Assembly: GCA_033398695.1 (NCBI GenBank)
Contig: CM065801.1
Coordinates: 106,881,170-106,945,169 of the forward strand
Source of the DNA: Orobanche coerulescens
Lineage: Eukaryota > Streptophyta > Magnoliopsida > Lamiales > Orobanchaceae
Length of the DNA stretch: 64,000 nucleotides
Direction: 5' to 3'
The first letter of the stretch is position 1. Each line of letters starts with the position of its first letter. The notes beneath the pieces are model-generated. The model ran no database searches. It was not told the origin of the DNA and saw nothing but the letters and a program-made list of their open reading frames with translations. Shown one piece after another: positions 1 to 12,341 of this stretch. A program made the position numbers and the translations under genes.

Positions 1-149
1 TGGAATTCGTGGGAATTTTCGGACCAAGACATATAACTTTCCATAGCTCAATATCATAGGCTCGGATGAAAATAGACATCTTCTTATCCATCAAAGAAAG
101 AAGGTCGTTTTAAGGCGAGACCTTAGATTGGTGTAAAATGGAGTACCAT
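1..149 (-). pseudogene. Copia gag, N-terminal fragment
   Basis: The minus-strand translation starting at the ATG at 149 follows the N-terminus of the intact gag at 13975-15519, sharing the GLAL, RP and FFDG blocks and the ICLGPK-like region. It contains in-frame stops and is cut off by the window edge. It lies directly downstream of a primer binding site and LTR at 200 onward, so this is the 5' end of a minus-strand copia element related to the gag-only family seen twice more in this window. Whether the element once had pol cannot be seen. Confidence 0.75.
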
Positions 150-199
150 TTGATCTTTTTCTCCTTAGATGTTAAGCCTACTTTTAAATATACCTCTTC

Positions 200-690
200 G
201 ATACCAATTGTTGGTAATTTATCGGGTATGATGCCACCACTTGAATGGTGCAGTTAAGAGTAATGAACTATTTTGGGATTGCGGAAGCGATATTAAAATG
301 CGGAATATAAACGACACAAGATTTATAGAGGTTCGGCCAAATATGCCCACGTCCTATCTTCGTATCTTTTTCTCTAGGCTTACATTATGATAAACCTTTG
401 CGCCTTGTCTTCTATCAGTTCGAGGTAAACCGTTACAATCTTGTCTTCTATTGGTCTAAGATAAACCGTTATGCTCTTGTATTTTTGTCGGTCCAAGCTA
501 AACCGTTTTTCTTTTCTATCGGACAAGGAATCAACCTATCTAGCTTTCGATTGGTACTAGACAAACCTCACTCGGATTTACATTATGATTCTAACAATGC
601 CGGATTGTTGGGATAACAATCCCTGTATCGAAATTGTCGGGATAAGCAATCCCTGTATCGAAAGATCATGACAGAATGTTTTGACAATAT
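200..690 (-). mobile_element. Partial copia LTR with primer binding site
   Basis: On the minus strand, positions 200-208 read ATTGGTATC, the initiator-tRNA-Met type primer site, and the LTR edge TGTTGG lies at 209 on the plus strand. The next 400 bp follow the LTR of the element at 12342-16787 through several landmarks (a GCGGAAGCG block, an AGAGGTTCGGC block, repeated TCTTCTAT-GGTC blocks, and TAACAATGCCGGAT) but are clearly diverged. The far LTR end (CCAACA) was not found, so the right boundary given here is only where similarity fades. Confidence 0.6.
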
Positions 691-1690
691 GCCAATCCAT
701 CATACAGCAAGCAGCTGTGTCGAAAGGCTGATCAAAGGTGTCATCTTGTATTGAAGACTTCTCGTAGTCCCAGTATACAGTGAATCAATCATACAGCAAA
801 GGAGTCTCATAAGACTAAGTATGGAAGCTGTCTCGAATCGACAATATAGCTATCATTCCATACAGCATCCAAACAGGACAAGAAGGAATCTTTGTTATTC
901 GCTAAAGTAAAAGTCCCGTTTGAGAAGATATATTTAAATACTAAAGGATAAAGTATTTAAATATCAAGTCGTCAGAGATCATCAATCTAGCGCAAAATCC
1001 GGATCGTGTTTTATTCAAACACATCATCCCGTTGGAACGGAATCCTGCTCAATGGATCTATCTCAACGGACATATTCAAAAAGGCTATATAATACAAATG
1101 ATATCCGAAAAACAATATGCGAGACACAATATTTTATCGTGGAAAACACCTCAAGACGAGAGTAAAAACTACGGGACCGAAGCCGCTTAAATCCACTATT
1201 ACCAATACACACAATACACAATTGTCCCTAATACAAACTATGGGTATACACCAATCGTCAAATACTTGGTAATAAATGTTCTTCAAGTATTTTGAATACA
1301 CAATAACAACAAGATCGAGAAAAGAAAATACCGTAAATAGCTTACATAAAAAGCTAACAAAATACCCAAACTTCCGGACTCAAAATCTCGATCTACACCG
1401 GTGAAAAGATTTGCCCAATAGCTACCAAGCTCTTGTCAAAATATCATGACGATCCGACCGATAAATCTCCGGGAAAATGAAGAAATGTATTTCTCTCTCT
1501 TATTTCTCTCTTTCTCTCTCTCTCTCTTGATGTTCTTCAAAAATGTATGTGATGAAGTTTTAGAACTCCCGCAAGAAACCTGCTAAAAATAGATCCCCTT
1601 TGCTGGGTTGACCCCGTGTGCCGCGGCACACAACAAAAAACATGCCCAACGATTCGAGCAGGGGCAGCGGCCCGGCAGGAGGGTGCCGTG
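691..1690. other. Non-coding flank, decayed repeat DNA
   Basis: I see no credible gene here. It contains short direct repeats (the CATACAGCA motif recurs near 710, 790 and 860), AT-rich sequence and a CT microsatellite. The last 80 bp (1610-1690) are GC-rich with CCGCGG and CGGCAGG motifs like those at 17041-17340, which fits these two pieces having been adjacent before the chromovirus at 1691-17038 inserted. Confidence 0.5.
1491..1527. repeat. CT microsatellite
   Basis: An imperfect (CT)n tract broken by a few TTT interruptions. It is probably a pyrimidine tract within an old LTR, and nothing suggests a gene nearby. Confidence 0.9.
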
Positions 1691-4609
1691 TGTAACAGCC
1701 CAAAAACAGTGGCTATTACAGTGCCGTGGACCCCTACCGGGACCCACCAGGCGATATCACAATATACATTTAAATTCTGACAACGTGACACCGTACTACA
1801 ATATTTATCAAAACCCCGGTGTGGAGTATGAGTTATTCATGTCTTTAAATACGAGCAAACATACACAAGATCCAAATTCGGTACAGACCATATGACGATG
1901 GGCAGTACCTAACAAATTTTAGTACATTCATCCGACACAAAATAAAATGAAAGTCACAATAAAACATAACCGAACAACCAAAAGACTCGGGCCCCCCGAA
2001 ATAGCATACTTCATAATCCTCTGTCGCCGTTGTGCTCCTCCTGTGCCTTGCCCTTTCCTCACCCAGAAATACAAGTATTTCGCCCCAAACCACAGGGTCA
2101 GCTATACATAATAATGATTCTCATGACATTATACAATTCATATATATATATTGATCTCAAAGAAAACCACCGACTACTGAATATACCCCGAAGGCGTATA
2201 AACAATCAGTCCCAACTGTCGAACATAACCAAATATACGAACGACCATATACTATGGCTCAAGACGGACGTCACAGTACGCCCAATCCGGAAATGTGTCC
2301 GTGCACATGTCCACCCCGTATACGGAATCCAGAATATACGTGGGACGATGTACCTAATTAGCCTCACGAACTACGTCTCGTGTGCACGATCTAAATGCGG
2401 AAAACCTCCACACATGATCATCAAGTGCCCGGCTAAAAATCCTACACATAACCAATCGGCGCGCAGATATGACTCCAGAGATGTCACGATACAACATGAC
2501 AACGAAACTCAACGAATTACACTTTTACCAAGGAATCGAGTAACTCACCGAAGTGTCAACAAAGCTCAAAAGGACTAACGGTAACAAGGACGGTAATTTC
2601 GGGTATATCATCCCCAACACCATGACAATACGATCAAGGGTATCACCATATCATGAATCATAGATTAACAGAACATTTCATACACACGAAACGCATAATA
2701 ATCACAAGAATTCAACCATCATTATAACCAAGCAAGATAACTTGCCTCAATTCCGTAGATGAATAATCCTTCTTTGAATGGTCAAACGAACGGTATCCTC
2801 GTCTAACAATACTCACGTGAACAAGAAACCTTGAATGAAATGTAATTCATTCAACAACGCATTCGTACGATAATGGTATTATTACATAAATAATATTCGT
2901 AAATTTACTTGAATAAATCAATCATCCTATTGATCATTTTAATGTTCTTATTACAAATCATCGTATGTTTATCATGTTCATTCACATATTCTAACCTTAA
3001 TGTCAAATACTTGATGTCTAGTTTATTATCAATGTAATATCGTGAAAATATTTTTTCAAATCATCGACACTTCCAATTATGATATAAGTTTGTGTTTAAT
3101 TACGTTCTTTCATTATTTTACCAACGATTACATTCAAAACTTGATTACTATATGAAACATAAGTTTAAGTTTTTAGTGAACTAAGAACATCATCTTAATT
3201 TACGTCTCTTAACACGCACGGATTAATGATATGGAATTCGGCTACTCATCTACCGCATTTGTATCATCATATTCAACACAATCCTCTTAAGAACATTATC
3301 AACCTATTAATGTAGTGATTACCACTCTTTAACGAAATTGATTAATTTGAACATATGAAGATTACAACTTCCTTCTATCAACATCCATTGTTTTACTTTG
3401 AAGAATTTATTAAAAGCCTAGTTATATCATTGGATACTTGAAATTTTTGAAGTAACTTCATCCCATCTAGCGAAGATCATCTTCAAAGGGTTAACATAAT
3501 CTTTCCAACAATTTTATTACAAAGGTTTTAGAGGCCAAAAATCATGGTTCCATACTACTTTCAAGAATCAATAGAATGTTCCAGACAAATTTAACATTTC
3601 TCACTTTAATCATTAAGGATATCATCCCTAACATGTTCCTAGTGTTGAGACTATAATCAACTTCCGATTATCATGTTATACATCAGGTTTTATGTATATC
3701 ATTACCAACACAATCACATTATGAAGTTATTTACATCAAGAAGTAATACTAATACCTTCAATGTTAATCTTCACTTAGTTTGAGCATGATTCAATTAACT
3801 TATCATGTTTGCACTAGTTTAAACTAACATTATGTGAAGTATTTATCTACTAACATCATCATAAGCATGGAATTGATATGAGTTAAAGAAAGACCAACCT
3901 TAAAATGAAGAACAACACCAACACTTCAAGGGATACACTTCAATCTCTAACTCTCCAAGTCACCAATCAAGTGTTGAAGCTCCAACACAAGTTAGAAAGG
4001 CTTAGAAACGAAGTTGGAAGGGAAAGGAATCGTTCCTCAGGTGGGAGGTTGAAAAGGGTCGAGTAGGAAGTGAATGGCAAGTCATACTTTTATAATCTGA
4101 ACTCGGCATTACGTACGTTAACGAACGTGGTTAACGTACCTTATAGCCATTACGTACGTAATCTTATGATCATTACGTACGTAGCCAATTTCATCAGATC
4201 TTACTGCCTCAAAACACGCAATTCGTTACGTACGTAACTATGTAGCTATTACGTACGTAATAGCCGTTGACTTGGCTGTCGCGATCGACTCCCGACCACC
4301 TACCCCCGCTCGGCCCCACCCGCCGAAAGGCGGATCCGAGGATCTTCCGCATTACGTACGTTAACGTATTGATGTTACGTACGTAAGGCGACATACATAG
4401 CGTACGTTATGAAGACAGGTTAACGTACGTTAAGTACTATAACAAGCATAAATGGAATTCTCCCAATATCACCCAACAACTAATATAGTATGAATGACCA
4501 TGAATCCAACTTAACATAATTCGTCGATACTTGCTACAACATCACAGATATGGTGCGAAAACACTTAACTTAAATCATGAAATACAATATTAAAGGCGAG
4601 GGTATTACA
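1691..4609 (-). repeat. 3' LTR of the 1691-17038 chromovirus
   Basis: About 2919 bp, ending TGTAAC...ATTACA on the plus strand. It is a near copy of 9684-12341 plus 16793-17038. The differences between the two are small indels and scattered substitutions, with the most divergence in the first 250 bp. It is mostly AT-rich and non-coding; the ORF at 2030-2578 is matched only in shortened form in the other LTR and is not taken as a gene. A palindrome cluster lies near its right end. Confidence 0.92.
4107..4433. repeat. Cluster of TACGTACGTA-type palindromes in LTR
   Basis: At least ten copies of a short palindrome around TTACGTACGTAA or GTTAACGTACGTTA occur here in about 330 bp. The core TACGTA is the A-box recognised by plant bZIP factors, and the sites are CpG-containing. 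The cluster is repeated in the other LTR at 12082-12341 and 16793-16870. A regulatory role is inference; the density of sites is directly visible. Confidence 0.85.
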
Positions 4610-4630
4610 TACTCCCCCCCTTAAAAGGAG
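4610..4630 (-). promoter_or_regulatory. Polypurine tract of the chromovirus
   Basis: On the minus strand this reads CTCCTTTTAAGGGGGGGAGT and abuts the 3' LTR, which begins TGTAATACCC. It is the expected plus-strand priming site. Confidence 0.8.
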
Positions 4631-4644
4631 TTTCGTCCCCGAAA

Positions 4645-5760
4645 CTAAGGGGTAAACAGTTCGGGGTATTTCTCTCGCATGCTATCTTCAGTCTCCCACG
4701 TAGCTTCCTCGACTCCATGTCTCGACCACTGAATTTTTAATAGGGGAATCGTCTTGTTCCTCAGCTGTTTAATTCTTCTCTCGAGTATCTGCACAGGCCG
4801 TTCTTCATACGAATGGTCGTCGGCTATTTCGACCTCGTCGAATTGAATAACGTGACTTGGATCAGCAACATACTTCCTTAAATGAGATACATGGAATACG
4901 TTGTGAATCTGGCTCAAAGATGGTGGTAATGCTAAACGATAGGCTAGGTCGCCTACTCGTTCCAGGATCTCAAACGGACCAATATACCTTGGGCTCAATT
5001 TGCCTCTCTTCCCGAATCGGAAAACACCTCTAGTAGGAGATACTTTGACTAGTACATGGTCACCAACCTCAAACTCGAGTGGTCGTCGACGATTATCTGC
5101 ATATGATTTCTGGCGGCTTTGGGCCGTTAATAGACGGCTCTTGATCAGGGAAATCTTCTCGCGGGATGCCAATAACATATCAGGTTCCGTACCAATAGAT
5201 TCAGACAATTCGTCCCAGCACAAAGGGGACCTACAACGACGACCATACAATGCCTCATAAGGTGCCATTATGATCGAGGCATGCCAGCTGTTATTATATG
5301 TGAATTCTACCAACGGCAGTTGGGCTTCCCAGTCAGGCTTCCAATCGAGAGCACATGCCCTCAACATATCCTCTAGAGTTTGAATTGTCCTCTCAGACTG
5401 ACCGTCGGTATGAGGATGAAAAGCCGCATCAAGTTCAACCGTGTACCCATAGCACGATGAACCGCCTTCGGAAGTGCGACACGAACCGTCCGCCCGATCG
5501 ATACAATACTCTTAGGGGTGCCATGCGGTCTCACAATCTCTTTGATGAATAATTGGGCCAATCTCTCGGGGCCCCAAGTATCCTTGATCTCCAAGAAGTG
5601 GGCTGATTTAGTCAATCGATCCACAACCACCCAAATCGTATTCATGCCTCGACGGCTCGTCAAGCTAGTAATAAAATCCATCGATATGTCTTCCCACTTC
5701 CACTCGGGAATCGGAAGCGGTTTCATCATGCCCGGCCGCGTTGATGCTCAATCTTGACCA
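4645..5760 (-). pseudogene. Integrase core and chromodomain (chromovirus)
   Basis: Two overlapping frames encode the integrase catalytic core and C-terminus. The segment at 5373-5729 has MDFITSL (first catalytic Asp) and IWVVVDRLTKSAHF. A frameshift near 5434 moves reading into the 240-codon segment at 4645-5367, whose upstream extension holds [14 protein letters not shown] (catalytic Glu). It continues through LVEFTYNNSWH, the LSPRYIGPFEI region (GPY/F-like) and HNVFHVSHLRKY. The last 50 residues, with LKIQWSRHGVEEATWE, are a chromodomain, which in this class directs integration to marked chromatin. The stretch that should hold the second catalytic Asp, near 5470, is scrambled by small indels. 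Almost the whole zinc-binding domain is missing between this and the RNase H segment. Confidence 0.9.
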
Positions 5761-5798
5761 CGTGTCAAACATTTCAAACGAATTCGGCAACCTCCGTT

Positions 5799-7430
5799 TC
5801 ATGTTACCCCAGAATAATACGGCTTCAAATCCTTATACATTTTGTTCGATCCGGGTGTATGGAATACGGGGTAGCATGAGCCTCCTCGAATAGTATTCCT
5901 CAACTCTTCGTTTGCTGGTACACATACTCGATTTTTGAAGCGTATCAGTCCATCCTCGTGAACCACAAATCCAGGGGCCTTCCCTTGATCGATTTCTCCT
6001 CGAACTCTGGATAAGAATGGGTCTGTCATCTGTTTCGTCCTGATCGTCTCATCAAGGGATGGTGAAATCTCAAGCGTGCACAGTTGTCCCTGAATGCGTT
6101 GTAACCAGACCTCAATCTCTGGTCTCATGAACTCTAATTGCAACTCCCTCTGGGCGGTCAAACGAGCTAGTATCTGTTCCTGCACCGTCTTGCGGCTCAA
6201 GGCATCGGCAACCACGTTTGCCTTGCCTGGATGGTAAAGGATCTCGATATCATAGTCTTTGATTAGCTCTAACCACCTCCTTTGTCTCATATTCAACTCC
6301 TTCTGGGTAAAAATATACTTCAGGCTCTTGTGGTCCGTAAAAATCCGGCAGGCAGCTCCATACAGATAGTGGCGCCAGATTTTTAAAGCAAACACTACGG
6401 CTGCTAACTCCAAGTCATGAGTCGGGTAGTTGACCTCGTAAGGACGCAACTGTCTGGATGCATAGGCGATCACTTTCCCGTCCTACATTAACACGCAGCC
6501 AAGGCCCTGCCTAAATGCATCGCTGTATACCACGAATCCTTCCGTTCCTCTAGGTAGTACCAAAACAGGTGCTGAAATTAATCGACCTTTGAGTTCATCA
6601 AAACTTTGCTGACATGCTTCGGACCACAAGTACTTCTTATCTTTTCTCAACAGATTAGTCATCGGTTGAGCAATTTTGGAAAATCCTTCCACGAATCGTC
6701 TGTAATAGCCTGCTAGACCCAGAAAACTACCAACTTCCTTCACGTTCTTCGGGGGTAGCCAGTCTCGGATAGCTTCCGTCTTCTGTGGGTCTACTCTTAC
6801 TCCCTCTGCTGATATCACATGTCCCAGAAAAATAACTTCAGACATCCAGAATTCACACTTAGAAAATTTTCCATAGAGTTGTTCTCGCCTTAATGCATCG
6901 AGAACCTGGCGGAGGTGACACTCATGCTCCTCATGATCACGAGAGTGGACCAAGATGTCGTCAATAAAAACGACTACAAAACGATCCAGATAATTTATAA
7001 AAACCCAATTCATCAATTCCATGAACACTGCAGGTGCATTAGTCAGTCCGAATGGCATGACAACGAACTCATAATGCCCATAACGAGTGCGAAAAGCTGT
7101 CTTCGGGACGTCAGACTCTCGAATCCGCAATTGGTGGTACCCGGACCTCAAGTCGATCTTGGAAAATACAGCGGCTCCCTGGAGCTGATCCAATAGATCA
7201 TCGATGCGAGGTAAAGGATATTTGTTCTTAATTGTTACTTTGTTCACTCCCGTAATCAATACACAAACGCAGCGATCCGTCCTTCTTCCGCATTTAATAA
7301 CACCGGCGCTCCCAAGGGGATGCACTAGGTCGAACATATCCTTTCTCGGTTAATTCTTGAGTTGTCTTTTCAACTCCTGCATCTCGATCGGGGCCATACG
7401 ATATGGTGCTTTTGAAAGCGGGGGCGTCCC
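5799..7430 (-). pseudogene. Reverse transcriptase and RNase H (chromovirus)
   Basis: Residues encoded by 6483-7337 show a gypsy [42 protein letters not shown], the FIDD catalytic motif in [11 protein letters not shown], and [11 protein letters not shown]. RNase H starts at VVYSDAF. A TAG at 6483-6485 interrupts where relatives have Gln, and the same frame continues at 6480 with [22 protein letters not shown] and FTDHKSL (RNase H acidic residues), then [15 protein letters not shown]. The tail, ending near 5800 with [10 protein letters not shown], is the start of the integrase zinc-binding domain. N-terminal RT, upstream of 7337, is broken by frameshifts. Confidence 0.92.
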
Positions 7431-7558
7431 GGCTCCAACTCAATGGTGAATTCTACCTCTCTGTGGGGGTATTCCCGAAGCTCGCCCGGAAATACATCTG
7501 GATAATCTCGAACTACTGGAATATCAATCAATTTGACCGGCCGGTCAATTTGTCTTAG

Positions 7559-8010
7559 TCATGTAACACCAATAACCAATGCATCCTGTTCAAGAATCTC
7601 ATAGCCTTCATAGCGATGACTCTCCCGAATGATTGGGATTATCACCCGAAAAATACACTCGACGCCATCATCCGATGTGACGGTCACCATTCGCTTACGA
7701 ACGCTAAGCACGGAATCGTGACGATCCATCCGATCGATACCCAAGATTACATCATCTTTAGGTAAATCAACCACAATCAAGTCGACAACCACTCACGGTT
7801 GTTCATGCTAATCAGACGATTCAGTACTTCACGACTCCCAATAATTCTTCTACCATCGGGTAGGCCAATTACATAAGGTTCACAATCGGTAACATGATTC
7901 AAATGCAAACGACTCAAACAAGAACTAGACAAAAGGAGTGTGAAGCACCGATCAAAAAGAACACAAACGGCCGAGAGTGGATCTCGAGAGTACTGCAATC
8001 ATGCGCCGGG
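7559..8010 (-). pseudogene. Aspartic protease remnant (chromovirus)
   Basis: Two overlapping frames give the retroviral-type protease that cuts the Gag-Pol precursor. The frame starting at 7998 has VLFD followed by a disturbed active site, where the usual D-S/T-G is lost through a small indel, then SSSCLSRLHL. The next frame has the second conserved block VILGIDRMDRHD, a degraded form of the usual ILGMDWL. It lies between gag and RT as expected. It cannot be functional as read. Confidence 0.75.
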
Positions 8011-8011
8011 A

Positions 8012-9273
8012 TCATCGGCTTTCTTCATCTAGTAGACTCGGGTTTTGCAACCCGGAAGCGTGTGTACCAACTTGATTTCCACGGCCCATCCCTTTGTTCG
8101 CCTTAGTCCGGTAAGAAGCGGATGGAGGAGCACGTTCTGAGCAAGAAGCATCTTGGAGCAAGAGACGCTCTTGGAGCACGCCCGAGTCCACCCGGCAATA
8201 GCGAGCACGATGACCGTTCTTCCCGCAAGTGTGACAGTAACGGCGGCCCGGACACTTAGAGCTGATATGCCTGGTCCCCACGGTTATAACACACGACGGT
8301 GAGCTGATTGCCCGAGAGTGCGTTCTGCCGGTTTCGGTGCCATAGGTGGCCGCTCGAAGGATTTAGTACAGTGGGGTTTCTTGAATACCCCTCATCTTGT
8401 CTCCTTGGGTGCAGTTCTGGATCTCTTGTTGGAAAACCGAGGCCGCTTCTTAGAAATCTCCTTCGCGTAAGTTCGTACTCCAAAGCCTTCTCAATAAACT
8501 CCGGTAAGGTAAATGCAGTGGTGATTGAGTAATTGCATCCTCATTCGGGGTTTAAGCCTCTTGAGGAAATATTTGATCTTATCAGCTTCCGAACGGACAA
8601 CTGACGTAGCAAAAGGGAGAAGTGCTTGAAATTTTTCGGCAATCGCTAACACATCCTCGTCTTCCGATGGGTCGGGGTTTAGTAATTCGGACAGTTTGGC
8701 TTCAAGGAGGGGTGCAGGATAATAATGATCTAGCATAAGATTCTTGAATTCCTCCCAAGTACTCGCGCCTTCGGCAGGCCTCACAGAAAGCCACCAAGTA
8801 TGGGCACTCTTCCTAAGGTAGTAGGCTGCCACAGCAACTCGATTTTCCTCTGGGCACTCCACCATCTCGAACAGTTTCTCGAAATGCTCTATCCAGTATA
8901 CAATGTCAGCAGGCTCAGATGAGCCTTCAAAAGTCGGAGGTCGCTGACGTGATATGTCGCTAATAATCCGGCTCACGATCCCGCCAGGCACTAGAGGCGG
9001 AGGCTGTTGCCCCTGCTGTTGACCAGTAGTATTCCTCTGCATAGCTTCCATCAGCTGACCCATTTGGGTCATCTGGGCCATCATGCCCTGCATCACGGTG
9101 TAAGGATCGACACGTGCATTCTCTCCGGTGTGGTGTGATTGGTCCCTAGAAGGCGAATCACTGCCTGCGGAACTCTGTTCCACATTCGCGCGTCTGTTAG
9201 CTCGTGGTATCGGAACTCGGCCTCTTCCGCGGCCTCGTCCCCCTCTGCCACGACCTCTCGGGTTCCTTTCCAT
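8012..9273 (-). pseudogene. Gag capsid-nucleocapsid (chromovirus)
   Basis: The ATG at 9273 opens a 260-codon segment. An Arg/Gly-rich N-terminus (RGRGRGGRGRG) is followed by a Met/Gln-rich stretch and then the gypsy gag domain (RPPTFEGSSEPADIVYWIEH, YYLRKSAHTWW, WEEFKNLMLDHYYP, VLAIAEKFQALL). A frameshift near 8500 leads to a zinc knuckle at about 8195-8236, CHTCGKNGHRARYC, a perfect CX2CX4HX4C. The start was chosen because the RGRG N-terminus follows it directly and because it lies 400 bp from the primer binding site. It has two or more frameshifts, so it is not expressed as one protein. Confidence 0.9.
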
Positions 9274-9671
9274 ACTGAAAGAATCAAGTCACAAGTACAG
9301 TTCGATTTATCAATCATAATTCATGCTAAGTTAATGGCAACAGGGAATTTCCTATCCAACAAAGCAGTTTGTAAAGAATTACTGGCACTACAAGTGTTAC
9401 ACACTCAATATCATATCAACATCAAGTCGAAACAATTCCAATCACATAATTAATTTAGGTTCACCTCAAACAGATGAATTTTGCCTCATGGTAGCAAGAT
9501 GCCAAGATAAGTAAGGAGACCAATACATCGTCAATATCATGCCAGTAATCAAATTATGGTTCATGAGAACGTACCGTATTCGACGGTCGCGCTTGCAAAG
9601 TTACACGTGGCACGAAGGTTTCTTGATGCTATTTCGATTCTACAATGTCTCAAAATATAAACACACTCTAT

Positions 9672-9683
9672 GATACCATCTTA
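9672..9683 (-). promoter_or_regulatory. Primer binding site (initiator tRNA-Met type)
   Basis: On the minus strand, immediately after the 5' LTR edge at 9684, the sequence reads TAAGATGGTATCA, close to the TGGTATCAGAGC site complementary to the 3' end of initiator tRNA-Met. Confidence 0.7.
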
Positions 9684-12081
9684 TGTGACCCAAAACAAGT
9701 GGCTATTACGGTCAGTGGACCCTACCGGGACCCACCAGCGATATCACAATATACATTTAAATTCGACAACGTGGCACCGTACCACAATATTTATCAAAAC
9801 CCTGTGGAGTATGAGTTATTCATGTCTTTAAATACGAGCAAACATACACAGATCCAAATTCGCATGACCATATGACGATGGGCGACCTAACAAATTTTAG
9901 TACATTCATCCGACACAAAATAAAATGAAAGTCACAATAAAACATAACCGAACAACCAAAAGACTCGGGGCCCCCGAAATAGCATACTTCAGAATCCTCC
10001 GTCGCCGTTGTGCTCCTCCTGTGCCTTGCCCTTTCCTCGCCCTGAAATACAAGTATTTCGCCCCAAACCACAGGGTCAGCTATACATAATAATATTCTCA
10101 TGACATTATACAATTCATATATATATTGATCTCAAAGAAAACCACCGACTACTGAATATACCCCGAAGGCGTATAAACAATCAGTCCCAACTGTCGAACA
10201 TAACCAAATATACGAACGACCATATACTATGGCTCAAGACGGACGTCACAGTACGCCCGATCCGGAAATGTGTCCGTGCACATGTCCACCCCGTATACGG
10301 AATCCAGAATATACGTGGGACGATGTACCTAATTAGCCTCACGAACTACGTCTCGTGTGCACAATCTAAATGCGGAAAACCTCCACGAATGATCATCAAG
10401 TGCCCGGCTAAAAATCCTACACATAACCAATCGGCGCGCAGATATGACTCCAGAGATGTCACGATACAACATGACAACGAAACTCAACGAATTACACTTT
10501 TACCAAGGAATCGAGTAACTCACCGAAGTGTCAACAAAGCTCAAAAGGACTAACGGTAACAAGGACGGTAATTTCGGGTATATCATCCCCAACACCATGA
10601 CAATACGATCAAGGGTATCACCATATCATGAATCATAGATTATCAGAACATTTCATACACAAGAAACGCATAATAATAACAAGAATTCAACCATCATTAT
10701 AACCAAGCAAGATAACTTGCCTCAATTCCATAGATGAATAATCCTTCTTTGAATGGTCAAACGAACGGTATCCTCGTCTAACAATACTCACGTGAACAAG
10801 CAACCTTGAATGAAATGTAATTCATTCAACAACACATTCGTACGATAATGCTATTATTACATAAATAATATTCGTAAATTTACTTGAATAAATCAATCAT
10901 CCTATTGATCATTTTAATGTTCTTATTACAAATCATCGTATGTTTATCATGTTCATTCACATATTCTAACCTTAATGTCAAATACTTGATGTCTAGTTTA
11001 TTATCAATGTAATATCGTGAAAATATTTTTTCAAATCATCGACACTTCCAATTACGATATAAGTTTGTGTTTAATTACGTTCTTTCATTATTTTACCAAC
11101 GATTACATTCAAAACTTGATTACTATATGAAACATAAGTTTAAGTTTTTAGTGAACTAAGAACATCATCTTAATTTACGTCTCTTAACACGCACGGATTA
11201 ATGATATGGAATTCGGCTACTCATCTACCGCATTTGTATCATCATATTCAACACAATCCTATTAAGAACATTATCAACCTATTAATGTAGTGATTACCAC
11301 TCTTTAACGAAATCGATTAATTTGAACATATGAAGATTACAACTTCCTTCTATCAACATCCATTGTTTTACTTTGAAGAATTTATTAAAAGCCTAGTTAT
11401 ATCATTGGATACTTGAAATTTTTGAAGTAACTTCATCCCATCTAGCGAAGATCATCTTCAAAGGGTTAACATAATCTTTCCAACAATTTTATTACAAAGG
11501 TTTTAGAGGCCAAAAATCATGGTTCCATACTACCTTCAAGAATCAATAGAATGTTCAAGACAAATTTAACATTTCTCACTTTAATCATTAAGGATATCAT
11601 CCCTAACATGTTCCTAGTGTTGAGACTATAATCAACTTCCGATTATCATGTTATACATCAGGTTTTATGTATATCATTACCAACACAATCACATTATGAA
11701 GTTATTTACATCAAGAAGTAACACTAATACCTTCAATGTTAATCTTCACTTAGTTTGAGCATGATTCAATTAACTTATCATGTTTGCACTAGTTTAAACT
11801 AACATTATGTAAAGTATTTATCTACTAACATCATCATAAGCATGGAATTGATATGAGTTAAAGAAAGACCAACCTTAAAATGAAGAACAACACCAACACT
11901 TCAAGGGATACACTTCAATCTCTAACTCTCCAAGTCACCAATCAAGTGCTGAAGCTCCAACACAAGTCAGAAAGGCTTAGAAACGAAGTTGGAAGGGAAA
12001 GGAATCGTTCCTCAGGTGGGAGGTTGAAAAGGGTCGAGTAGGAAGTGAATGGCAAGTCATACTTTTATAATCTGAACTCGG

Positions 12082-12341
12082 CATTACGTACGTTAACGAA
12101 CGTGGTTAACGTACGTTATAGCCCTTACGTACGTAATCTTATGATCATTACGTACGTAGCCAATTTCATCAGATCTTACTGCCTCAAAACACGCAATTCG
12201 TTACGTACGTAACTATGTAGCTATTACGTACGTAATAGCCGTTGACTTGGCTGTCGCGATCGACTCCCGACCACCTACCCCCGCTCGGCCCCACCCGCCG
12301 AAAGGCGGACTGCTGGAGGATCTTCCGCATTACGTACGTTA
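12082..12341. repeat. Palindrome cluster at the nested insertion point
   Basis: This is the second copy of the TACGTACGTA-type cluster. The gag-only copia element inserted inside one of these motifs: the pre-insertion sequence reads TTACGTACGTTAACGTA across the joint. Confidence 0.85.

Noticed and set aside
2030..2578. A 182-codon frame in the LTR
   Set aside because: The matching region of the other LTR (10323-10553) keeps only the last 76 codons, and the composition is not protein-like.
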